From assembly GCA_019279435.1 (NCBI GenBank), contig JAAALK010000286.1, positions 35,401,712 to 35,465,711 of the forward strand: a stretch of DNA of 64,000 nt, written 5' to 3'. The translations under genes and the position numbers were made by a program. Numbering within the stretch: position 1 is the stretch's first letter; every line of letters begins with the position of its first letter. The stretch comes from Zizania palustris (Eukaryota > Streptophyta > Magnoliopsida > Poales > Poaceae). Below the pieces are notes generated by a model. That model worked only from the letters and a program-made list of their open reading frames with translations, had not been told where the DNA came from and did no database searches. Below are positions 43,527 to 53,717 of this stretch, piece by piece.

Positions 43527-43781
43527 TTACAATATCTGTAATCCTTTCAAGATTGCTTCATACTCGGCTTGATTGTTGGTGGAGAATGGTTTGATGGTGT
43601 AGGCAAACTCAAATAATGCCCCCCGAGGGGAGACGATTACTAGGCCGATACCACACCCGTGTCGGCACACCGATTCATCAAAGAATAATGTCGAAGGTGC
43701 TGGCTCAACATGGGTCACCGCCTCATCCCCATACTGAACTATGAAATCATCTATCGCTTGTCGTTTTACTGTCTTAGCCGA
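43527..43781 (-). pseudogene. Tat-2 second (archaeal-type) RNase H
   Basis: The minus strand reads SAKTVKRQAIDDFIVQY, then LFFDESVCRHGCGIGLVIVSPRG and NNQAEYEAILKGLQIL. The Asp and Glu positions of an RNase H1 fold are present. A second RNase H after the first is characteristic of Tat elements. The upstream coding sequence continues at 47106, beyond the solo LTR. Confidence 0.75.
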
Positions 43782-46700
43782 TATAGGGCCCCGATTTAAC
43801 GAAATCGGAACATTATTGAATTTCATAAGAAAAACAATAATACAAGAGGTTCATCATGCGACAATCGTACATACGACAAGTATTCATGGTGCACAGACCA
43901 TATTTATTACATCAGAGTAAAAATTAAATAAGTAAATAAAAGCATGACGAACGCCCTCTTTAGGATCTTCTCTTGACTGGGTCGCTACTCTAGACCATCT
44001 TCTTCGTAGTAGGCATCCTCTGAATTGTGTATCCAACGGGTATGAGTACAAAAAGTACTCAACAAGCCACCGCAAATGCAAGTAATAATGCAATATAATA
44101 ACAAAGGAAGGATAATGGCTAGAAGTGCGGAAAAGTACATTTTCGGTTATTGCATTTAGCGTTGTCAAATTTACTCATGCGGAATAATAAACATGAACGT
44201 CATAATATCATCTAACTCGAGGAGTACGTTTTACCTCCTCACACAACAGTCCTTACATGTCAAACTATCATGCACATACATATCAAAAGTAAACTAACTG
44301 TGGGATGTCACGCAACCCACCCTTGACCGTGGGCTCGGATTTTCGAAAAGATTTAAGACTCTGATCAAAGATGTACTACTGTACCCACAAGGCACGCACT
44401 CATCCCAAACACCAAAGTGTAACGAGATGACCCATACCACGGGAACTCGTGCCAAAACCTCAGCATGAAATGCTCCAAGCAATAACCACCCGCTCTAGGT
44501 TTCGCTGGCACGCCGGGCCGCATCCCGGCTAACGTCGCACCCCCTTTTGCGCCACATCGGTACAAGCCACCCGCAGGTGCTGCTTGACCCATCTCCAAAT
44601 GGTGGCCTCGGTTTGGAACACTCCATACCTTAGTTAGGACTTACCCATTAGACTTGTGGTTAGTACGAAAGTGTATTGCAACGGATCCCACAGACCGGTC
44701 CTTATAGTGCCTCGGGTGCTACCGGCCAATGCCCTAGCTTGCACCCGGAACCCATCATGCATTCACTCACAACCACAACTCATCACCGACAGAATTCCAA
44801 GGATAAGAATAATGGGGATCATATAGTAGAACCATGTTGCTACGACTCATTTTTATCCTATAGCAATCGTGTCAATACATTGGACACTAGCTAATGATGC
44901 TAATCATATGGTGACAAGGAGGTTAGGCGAGATAGCATGGCTTGGGTTGCACATCAAGGTCGGGGGGATCCTAAATAAATATATTGTAAGGGTTCCATTT
45001 GACTAATGCATGTATATCCTATATGTTGTAGCGATAGTTTAATAAAGCATGGGTTCAATATGCTCAAAAGATTGGTTTGGTGACTTGCCTTGTTCAGCGA
45101 ATGGAGAGGGAGGAACTTCTGGGAAGTATTCTGGTTCCTCGGCGGCGGCGTAGTCTTCCCAATATAAATAAAGTAAATAAAATAAATACGACATTAAATT
45201 AAACAATATAAAACCACACCACAAGCACATAGGTTTAAATTGGTTTAATTCAAGGAAAATCAAGTTGTTAAGTTTCTGAAATTTATTTTATAAATAATTT
45301 AAAAGGAACTATAAAAAGATATGGCCCTTTCTAAAGGGGATTTTTAAATTGTGAAATAATCTCTTTTTAAGCTTTCTAATTAATTTAAAATGAAAGGTTC
45401 AGAGAAAAACTTAGTGGTTTCATTATATTAACAGGGAATGAATAAATATAAATTTTACTAAAATTTAAATAATAAAGTTTGTACTCTAACATAAAGGCAT
45501 TTGAAAACTTTAATAAATAAGGATGAAATATTCAAAGCAAACATACTGTTTTTATTGCACTAACATGTAGAGAATAAAACTACAAAATTTCTAGAATTGA
45601 AATGATAATTTTTGGAGTTCAAATGCGCCAGATCTGAATTTTACAAGTTTAAAACAGTTTCTGGAATTTAATTTAAATTTAAAATTGCCTCGGGTCCACG
45701 GTGAGCCAGGCCCATGGTGAACCCGCGCACTGTGCGTGTGGTCCGGCCCAATCTGGACCGTTGGATCCAGATCCAACGCGCGGGGGCGAGGCGGGGCATT
45801 AAGTTGCGATCAACGGCCCACAGCGCTCGGTAACGCTTTGACCAGATGGATGCGCAAGATTAAATGGCGTAAAAGTCCTAATCTATGTCGTCGGATCGAG
45901 ATCGTGTGGCCAGGATCGAATCCGGCACGGCACGTGTCAGGAGGGGTAAAGTACCCATCTTCCCCGACTCCGGCGACGCGATGGCGAGTGATTCCGGCGA
46001 CGGCGAGGGCTATCCGGCCTAGCTAGGGCTAAAAACATAAAGAGGGAACTAAGGGGAACACGAGGGTACCCTTGCGGTGGTCCGAGGTCGACGGGGCGTG
46101 GCCGGTGACGAGAGGAGGCGGCGAGGTCGTTCGGGTCCTGGTCGGCAACGGCGATCCGGCGAGGCTCGTCGACGGCGGAGGAGTGGCCGAGGTCGAGGAG
46201 GCTCTAGCGGTCACAGAGATGTGGTCGGCGAGGGTGGAGAGGGGTTCTGGCGACGGCGAACGGTGGCTGAAGTACGAGTGGCGGTGTTGCGCTAAAAACT
46301 GAAATGCGAGCACTCTATTCGTTCTGGAAGCGAATTGACGTGGGGGTTGAGCGCGGCGGTGGCCGGGGGTTTAAATAGGGGTACTGGCGGGGGCAGGGAG
46401 GGCGCAATTGGGGGAGGCCATGAGTAAATGCCGGCGAGGCGGTTTCACTGCACGCGGGCGATAACAGGACGATGACGCGTGAAATCAAGGGGGAAACGAT
46501 CGACGCGACGCGGGGGATTCAATGCCGGCGATAAATGGAGGGGAGGGGGCCGACGACGAGCAAATTGCGGGGTTTAAATTCGGCCGGCGAAGTTTGGGGG
46601 CGATGGCGTGAGGTGGACGATGGTACTGATAGGCGGGGGCCACAGGTCAGTGGGCGAGGGGCGAGAGTGAGGCAACGGGACGCGACCGACAGGTGAGGCC

Positions 46701-47105
46701 GAGGGGTCGAGTACGCGCGCACGGAGAGAGGGGGTCTTTGATGGGTGGGGCCCGAGTATCAGCCCGAGACGCGCGGGGGTAACGGGCTGGGCCGGCCGGG
46801 AGAGAGAGAAAGGGGGGAGAGAGCCTGTTACAGTTTAAATGAATTTCTGATTAAAAATAATTACAGAAAATGGATTAAAATATTAGGGCTACTTCCAAGG
46901 TTGATAAAAATTTGTAAAAATTCTCAAAAATATATCTTGGCCTTGGGATCATATACAAAATTTTCTAGCCCTTGGTTTGGTCATATCATGTATGTTCTAG
47001 TTCAAGAGGGCTAAGGAGGGTATTAAAGGTATTTCTAAAATAAATTATTCCAGGAAAAATAGATTAAATGATATTTTTATTTCTTTGAAAATTTGGGGTG
47101 TTACA
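43782..47105 (-). mobile_element. Tekay-s2: solo LTR, Tekay/Del type (about 3.3 kb)
   Basis: The right end is TGTAACACCCC on the minus strand at 47105. The left end TATAGGGCCCCGATTTAA aligns with the Tekay-s1 start. Sequence at about 44200-44700 matches Tekay-f inverted. It has no PBS, PPT or coding region of its own. It splits Tat-2 pol between its two RNase H domains. No matching TSD is visible (ATTTT right, GCCGA left). The GC-rich stretch at 45960-46800 gives many chance frames. Confidence 0.7.
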
Positions 47106-47487
47106 ATTTTTATGTGAGATCAACCTCGGTTAGAGCGAGGACCCATTCCATGATACGTCCCTTCAATACTAGGGCTGATAGCATGTACTTAATGAAATTG
47201 GCCTTACAGACCACGGTGCACTCTGTTGAGAGCAGGTAGTGTCTCAACTTGGTGCATGCGAAGTACAGGCACATGCATAGCCTCTCTATCATGGGGTATC
47301 GGGTTTCAACGTCTAGTAGTCTTTTGCTGAGATAGAAAATTACTCTATCCCTTTTATCCACTTCTTGATTTAGAACCGCTCCGATGACTTTGTCATCGAC
47401 CAATAAGTATAGCCTGAACGAAATCCCTTTCTGGGGTGGCATTAACACCGGTGGTGAACTCAGGTACTCCTTAACCTCCTCGAACAC
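47106..47487 (-). pseudogene. Tat-2 first RNase H domain
   Basis: The minus strand reads LYLLVDDKVIGAVLNQE, VIFYLSKRLLDVETRYPMIE and LRHYLLSTECTVV, the usual gypsy RNase H after RT. It is open for about 125 codons and ends at the solo LTR. Confidence 0.8.
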
Positions 47488-48371
47488 CTTCTATTGCATG
47501 TTCCCCCATTTAAACTCCTAGGCAGGCTTCAGCTTTAACAATGGGGTGAATGGCTCTTTTTTTGAGAGGTCGACTATAAATCTCCTGAGGAAATTTATCT
47601 TTTCGACCAATGACTGCAACTTGGTTTTATCGGTGGGGGGCTCAGTATTTTTAATCGCTTCGAAACTTCGTTGGCTTATCTCAATTTCTCTTTCATGTAC
47701 AATAAAGCCTAGAAACTTGCCCGCCAACACACCGAAGGCACACTTTTCAGGTTTAATTTTTAACTCGTACTTCTTGGTCCTCTCTAGAACTTGATGTAGA
47801 TCGACCACGTGGTCTTAAATGTTTCTTGACTTTACTACGACATCATCAATGCATATTTCCACTAACAAGCCGATCAAGTCGTGAAAAATGTAGTTCATGG
47901 CTCCTTAGTAGGTCGCTCCGGAATTCTTCAGACTGAAGGTCATCACCACCCACTCATATAATCTGATAGCCCCCGAGCATCAAAAGGTCGTCTTGTGGAT
48001 ATCATCGTCAGCCATAAAGATCTGATTATATCTCGCATTTCCGTCTATGAAACTGATAATTTTGTGACCCGATGCGGCATCCACCAAAGATCCATGATCG
48101 GCATTGGGTATTCATCCTTTGGAGTTGCCTTGTTTAGATCTCTGAAATCAACACATATCGTGAGCTTTATGCTTTTCTTCCATAGTGGTACAATATTGGA
48201 CACCCACTCTGCATATCGGCATGGTCTTATGAACCCTGCATCATATAATCTTGTCACCTTGACATTGATATCTGTGTATATTTCTACTTTGAACTTTGAA
48301 CCACCGAGGTAACTGCTTGAAAGCGTGGAAATGTTGAGGTGCAAAAGCTCTGTAATATAATAACTTTTCAC
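47488..48371 (-). pseudogene. Tat-2 reverse transcriptase
   Basis: The minus strand reads AGFIRPCRYAEWVSNIVP, CVDFRDLNKATPKDEYPMP, then ICIDDVVVKS (the YxDD motif, with Tyr lost) and KPEKCAFGVLAGKFLGFIV. Stops and frameshifts lie between 47809 and 48044. The sequence ends at the N-terminal side of RT near 48371; everything upstream in Tat-2 is missing. Confidence 0.8.
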
Positions 48372-48386
48372 TGCTGATCACTTTCA

Positions 48387-48396
48387 TCTTTTATAA
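48387..48396 (-). promoter_or_regulatory. Antisense TATA box in the Tat-3 3' UTR fragment
   Basis: The minus strand reads TTATAAAAGA, matching the position and context of the Tat-1 antisense TATA (CTTTTATA..CCGC against CTTTTATAGGCGG). Its aORF is missing: Tat-2 RT begins next to it. Confidence 0.4.
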
Positions 48397-48788
48397 CCGC
48401 TTCGTTCTCGTTTGGCGTGATTCACACATGTTTTCACACTTGCAGATCCAACCCACGTCATTGATAGGTGGGGCCAAAGGGTGAAATAATGTGAACCCGT
48501 GGTAAAGCTTTTGCGGCTGATTGCTTTCTTGAAAGGTCTAACGGCTATTTGAGAGGTAATGGGACAAAAGTAATGGCTCTTTGCAATACACTGCCGTCAT
48601 AATGGTTCATTTTCCTTCGGAGCAATCATACGGAAGTTCGAGTTCGAAGCCTGGATTTGAAACATCTCCGATGCCAAGGATGCTTCGAACGGTTACAATA
48701 CCTTGTGTTTTTTCTAAGTTCCTAAGCATGCAAATATTTCTTGCGTATACTGCTCTCCTTGCTATACAGGCTATCCGGAGAAGCGTAT
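48397..48788. other. Tat-3 3' UTR fragment
   Basis: Noncoding sequence upstream of a PPT. No convincing frame on either strand. Confidence 0.5.
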
Positions 48789-48800
48789 TTGAGGGGCTAC
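48789..48800 (+). other. PPT before the Tat-3 LTR
   Basis: TTGAGGGGCTAC directly before TGTTGGGGG, as in Tat-1. Confidence 0.7.
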
Positions 48801-49316
48801 TGTTGGGGGAAAATACTTCATCCTCATGATCCTCCAAGATTCAAAGAAAATTCATTATGCAACCAAGATACAAGCAAGTCTTAATCTCGGAGCCCAAGAC
48901 TCGCCTTCGGATTGAAGGGTTCAAAGTCGAAGGGTCTGTCCAGGCTCCGGTCCGAAGAAACCCTCTGAAAGGCTTCCCCTCCGGAGTGAAAAACAACCAG
49001 AAGGATGGGACGTCTACCTTATCAACATCCTTCGAGCATGTTTTACCATACTAACCCTATAAGGGATACCGAAATAGTATCCACTATGTCGGTTGTAATA
49101 GAGGGGCAAAAATGTCTTTTCTCTAGAGATTTTAACTATAAATGCCCCCCTTCTCGCCCTGTAAGAGGCATCGAATATTCTGATATTCAATACACACTTC
49201 GAACTATTACGAGCTATTATCCATTGTGGAGGCTTGAGATAGTCCGCATTCACAAACACTTCGTTTGTCAGTTCTTGCTCTTATAGAACCTATTAGCATA
49301 ATCCATTGTGCAAACA
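48801..49316 (+). repeat. Tat-3 LTR
   Basis: 516 bp from TGTTGGGGGAAAATAC to ...GTGCAAACA. TATA box CTATAAAT at 49136-49143, followed by the pyrimidine-rich CCCCCCTTCTCGCCC. Confidence 0.85.
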
Positions 49317-49318
49317 GT

Positions 49319-49337
49319 TGGCGCCGCCCGTGGGGAA
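49319..49337 (+). other. Tat-3 primer-binding site
   Basis: TGGCGCCGCCCGTGGGGAA starts two bases after the LTR, a TGGCGCC-type gypsy PBS. I cannot name the priming tRNA with confidence. Confidence 0.65.
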
Positions 49338-49654
49338 CCTAGTACTAAAAGATAGTTCTCTGCCACTGCCTGTACTTCAAAGTACGTTTGTGGAGGGAGT
49401 TTCGGAGTCCCAGGATTCCGCGCACCCTTTGGCAAGGGGCTTCAAGTACAGTTCGAAGGCCTTTCTCGCCTTCCATCATCGTTCGAAGCTCTTGGTCCCT
49501 GGACCCTGCTTACCTTCATAAGTCATGCCTCTCAAGTGGAGTATAACCACCGGCCCCCTCCGAAGGTCCTCTCGGAGCACCTTCACACATTCCCCAAACT
49601 CCTGAAGTAGTTAATAAACCCCGAGCAACCGGAGCTCCTCGGACAGCTCCGTCT

Positions 49655-50760
49655 GTGCTCCGAACTGACTATGTCAGTTCTCGAGATCCGGAGGACCCCT
49701 CTGGAGGAAGTGAGGACCTCCTCGAAGATGTGACCGCTCAGATGGCCCGGCTTTTGGCGGAGGTGGAAAGATGGAGGCAGGAGGTCACAGACAGGCTTCG
49801 TCCTCAAGCCAACCCTGCTGCTTCGGAGACGCATCAAGACGATGACCTCGATAATTATCTCGAAGCCCCTCAAGTCCAACAGAGCGCCGAGAACACCTCC
49901 TTTGACAACGAATCTCCACTGCATCCGCACTTGCAGAAGGTGCACTTTGATCCAAGGTTCCGAGCCTCGAAGCTGCACAAATACTCCGAAGGGGCTGACC
50001 CCGGAGAATTCTGTCGCTCTTACGCTCTTGCAATAGAAGCTAGCGGAGGGGTCCAAAATACGATGGAAAAGTGTTTCCCCCTCACATTAGAAGGTATAGC
50101 CCTTCGTTGGTTCTGGTCTCTAAATCCATGATCAATTAAGTCGTGGAAGCAGTTGAAGAAGAAATTCGTGAGCAACTTCCAGGGGACTTTTGTAGCCCCG
50201 ATGTCTACTAGAAGCCTTTTTCAGGTGAAACAACAGGCAGAAGAAACTCTTCGAGAATACTTCATGCGCTTCGCCCACACCAAGTCCCAGATCAAGGAGT
50301 TGTCCACGTCATATGTTGTGGATGCGGCGTGCAAAGGTGTAATGAACCCCAACCTCCTTAGCAAACTTCACCGGAAGTCGGTATCTTCAGTAGCACAATT
50401 GATGGCATACTTCGAGCAGTAATGCCAAATCGGAAGAAGGGTGTCTCCGGAGGATTGCGTCGTCCACACCAACCCTCCCCCCAAGAAGTCAAGATAGAGA
50501 CAGGGGCTCCGAGTCCTCCTCAAGCCCTCTTCGATAATCGTTGTCACGATTAGAGAAGAGGAGGAAGAACCCTCGCTCCGAAGTATTGAATATTGCCCCC
50601 TCCGCTCCAAAGATGCCTTCCAACTTTCAATAGGCTCAAGGCAATAAAGCTAGTGGCTCGAGGCCACCAGGTAAACCTGCTGGCCAAGGCCAAACTCTCT
50701 TTTGTTGTGTGCATGGCGAAAACAGAAGCCATGCCACCAAAGATTGTAAGTCCATACTGA
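49655..50760 (+). pseudogene. Tat-3 gag
   Basis: 49655-50131 reads EDVTAQMARLLAEVERWRQEV, then LQKVHFDPRFRASKLHKYSEGADPGEFCRSY, the start of the Retrotrans_gag domain. A TGA near 50129 breaks the frame. 50153-50422 continues it with FVSNFQGTFVAPMSTRSLFQVKQQAEETLREYF. After frame changes, a CxxH-type zinc knuckle (CVHGENRSHATKDC) lies near 50700-50745, a form seen in Tat Gag. Confidence 0.75.
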
Positions 50761-51543
50761 CTCTTCGGAGCGAGTATCTTGGGAGAAACTTAGGTCGAGG
50801 CACTACAGACCGAGCTCCTCCAGCAGCACGGCCGGAGCCCGTGCAAGCTATTAGACGTGTAGGAAATCTCAAAGCTCCTATTCAACCTCTGGTGGCTAAC
50901 ATTATGCCACCACCGAAGCAAGAAGACCCTCAAGATTGTGGCAAACGAGTAGTCCTACACATCTCCGGAGGGGGAACCCTCGGTAATATGTCGAAGCGTC
51001 AGCAGAGGGATTACGTTCGGGAAGTAGAACATATAGGGACTTCAAATTCGGCTGCAAAAATGCCCGAGTGGTCCCATGTGACCTTATCATTCTCTGCCAA
51101 TGATGTTGTAGGGGTAAAATTCCCCCATGCTGACCCCCTTGTCAATTCAGCTGATGTTGCAGGGGTGGAAATTCGAAGGGTGCTAGTCGACGGTGGAAGC
51201 TCCACTGACATACTCACATACTCTTCATTCAAGCCTTCGATCAAATGTGCATCCCCCGAAGACATTTACTTCTAGCAGCTCGCCCACTCCAAGGCTTCAC
51301 AGGCCCTCCTCTCGATGCCCTCGGCCAAATAGGCCTCGAGGTTGCTTTCGGCGAGAGGCCCCTGGCCAGAGTCGAAGAGGTCATCTTTGATGTTGTCGAC
51401 GCCCCGTATGCCTACAACGCAATCTTCGAAAGGGGGATGTTGAATCAATTTGGAGTCGTGGCACACCACAATTATTTGTGTCTCAAAATGCCCACGCAAG
51501 GTGGAGTCCTCACGATCCTAGGAGATCAAGTTGCAGCTTAGAG
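50761..51543 (+). pseudogene. Tat-3 aspartic protease region
   Basis: VLHISGGGTLGNMSKRQQRDYVREV precedes SFSANDVVGVKFPHADPLV and the active-site segment VLVDGGSSTDIL (about 51180-51215). A stop at 51273 and a frame change follow. The C-terminal part LARVEEVIFDVVDAPYAYNAIFERGMLNQFG lies at 51361-51450. Retropepsin-type maturation of the polyprotein is the family role; this copy is broken. Confidence 0.7.
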
Positions 51544-51639
51544 AGCAAAATATGGCAACGGCCCACCTCTCGATCCTCGGTAAGTAAACAGTGTGCAAGA
51601 ACAGTCGTAGGAGGCTTCGGGGTCCTTGGACCCTCCAAA

Positions 51640-51644
51640 GAACC
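51640..51644. other. TSD of SV-C, left
   Basis: GAACC, identical to 62214-62218. Confidence 0.9.
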
Positions 51645-53653
51645 TGAGAAACCAAGGGTTGGTTTTGGAGTATGTGATGAGTGATTAACAGAGTTTAACC
51701 TCTGGTTCGAAGGGCTACCTCCGAAGGGCTTCGGAGGTTGGACCTCCGAAGGTGTTCGGAGGCTGTTTCACCAAAAGGTTCGGTGGTTTGGTTGCTGCAG
51801 CTATTGCAGCGGAGTGTGCCTGTCGGAGGGGTCCGACAGTACACGGTGACTGGGTTTGTACCGAAGGTCTCGGTACTTTGGGCGGTACACCGGAGTGTGT
51901 GCCGAAGGTGGCTAACCCGGAGAGGTCTCCGGAGTATTGGATACACTTGTCTGCTTGTCTGTGGTGCGCAGGGGACTGCGGAGGTGACGGACGGTTTGTA
52001 GCAGGTGAACCTGGGTCAAGCGGGAGGCTTGATGCCAGTGGAGCGGGGAGCTCCATCACGAAGGCTGCGAAGGGGTCTAGGTCGAACCTCGGGTCAAGGT
52101 GCGCCAGGAGAAGGCAGTAAGTGCGGAGTGTGGCTCCGGGTGAAGGTACTCCGGGACAAAGTCCTCGGAGACGAGGCACTTCGAAGGGTACTCCGGAAGG
52201 AGTGACTAGGAGTTTGGTGGATCAAGTCCTCAGCAGAGGCAAGGGTTCGAAGTGTGCTCCAGAGGGAGACACTCGAAGGTACCCGACGAAGGTCTCAGAA
52301 GTCGAGGCGCATCGAAGGCATGGTCCGGGTGAGGCTTGTCGAGGAGTGTGCTCGGGGAGAGACACTGCGACGAAGTGCTCATGGAATGCTTCATGCGGAG
52401 GCCTTGGACGAAGGAGGGACTTCGAAGGGTGGTACTCCGAAGGTGGGGCTTCGGAGTGAGGAAGGCTTCGGAGCGAGGTTAGCTCCGGAGTGAGATGGAC
52501 TTGTGGTACTTCGGCCATGCATGGCTTCGGTACACGGACTGACGGAGTTCGAGCTGGGAGAAGCTGCGAAGCCATGGTGGTCCACTCCGAAGGTGTGGGT
52601 GTGAAGGCCCAAGGGCTTTGACGGCTTCGGCTCAAAACCGTCACTGTATCGGAGGCTGTCTTCGGTGAAGCGAAGGCCATCAGGCTCAAGGCTTCTCACC
52701 GAAGCTACCGCACCCCTCGCGTGCGAAGGGGGGCTCCAGAAAGGTCAAAGACTGCAAAGGCTGACATTGTCTACTCTGCAAAAAGCTGACGCTGTCCCCT
52801 CTGCAAAGCTGACAGAGAAGCCTCCAAATAAAGTTGACTACCTTTTGTACCCCTCTGTTCTGTAGAGACAAAACTAATGTAAAACCTAGGGGTAAAGTAG
52901 TCAATTCACTTGGGTGAATAGTGGCTATAAATATGGGGGCTGCGTAGGTAACATTTAACACTTTGAGCATTTACTGTTGAGCTCCTGTACTAGCCACCAC
53001 TCTTTGTATTCATCCTGTGAGTTCATTTATTGTGTTCCTTGTTCAAGCAGCGAAGCCCTGCTTCTGTGTTGTGTTTCTGCTTGAGCTTGTTTGCATACCT
53101 TGCTAGTAGTAGTGCACCGAAGCCCGTCTAGGCGAAGTGTGTCTTGTGCGAAGTGTGCTTTTCAGTGTGCGTTCGCTCTGTGTAACAGGAGGCTAGACCT
53201 TGCTGCTTACTAGCGAAGCCCTGATCGAAGCCCGTGGTTCTTATCGTGTCTAAGTCCCTAGCGAAGTCTGTTAGTGTGCGTTTAGACCTTCGGTGTACGA
53301 AGCCCAGCACTAGTTGTTGTTGCTAAGTACTTGGTCGAAGTCCTCGGAGGGTAGTCCACTCTTGCGAAGGGTGAAGTGCGAATCCTGCTCGAAGCACCCT
53401 GTGTGCGGAGCCTGCACTGACTTAGCAGAGTTGGTTTTTCGGGTTTGAGTGGAGCGAAGTCTTCTTGGCTTCGAACTTTTGCTCCTTGCGAAGCCTGTGT
53501 TCGGAGCCGTCAAATACCTCCGAACCAGAACTTCAAAGGTCGTGTTTGAAGCCTGTTCCGCAGTAGACTGTATTAAAACAGAAGGCTAATTTTAGCCTGA
53601 AATCCTAAAAGGCTCCCATTCACCCCCCTCTGGTCGCCGTTTCCGGTCCAACA
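51645..53653 (+). repeat. SV-C 5' LTR
   Basis: 2009 bp, TGAGAAACCAAGG to CCGGTCCAACA. TATA box CTATAAATA at 52925-52933. The U3 palindromes are those of SV1, for example GGAGGTTGGACCTCC. Confidence 0.93.
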
Positions 53654-53655
53654 AT

Positions 53656-53670
53656 TGGTATCAGAGCAGG
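53656..53670 (+). other. SV-C primer-binding site
   Basis: TGGTATCAGAGCAGG, initiator-Met type, two bases after the LTR. Confidence 0.9.
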
Positions 53671-53717
53671 TTAAGATCACCAGTTGACCTTAACCAGTTT
53701 TGTGATCTGTTGGTGAC

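Larger units (their letters stand above)
5231..48371 (-). mobile_element. Tat-2: 5'-truncated Tat-lineage gypsy element, interrupted
   Basis: In minus orientation the visible order is RT (47518-48371), RNase H (47110-47487), second RNase H (43527-43826), integrase (42046-43164), antisense aORF (36471 to about 41470, plus strand), PPT (35863) and 3' LTR (35862 to about 5231). The two RNase H domains are a Tat hallmark. Gag, protease and 5' LTR are missing: the RT stops at 48371, where Tat-3 sequence begins. SV-B, hAT-1 and a Tekay solo LTR are inserted in it. All coding parts contain stops or gaps. Confidence 0.75.

Noticed and set aside
46029..46313. Several 60 to 95-codon frames in the GC-rich core of Tekay-s2
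   Set aside because: Overlapping frames on both strands in GC-rich LTR DNA; none has a motif.
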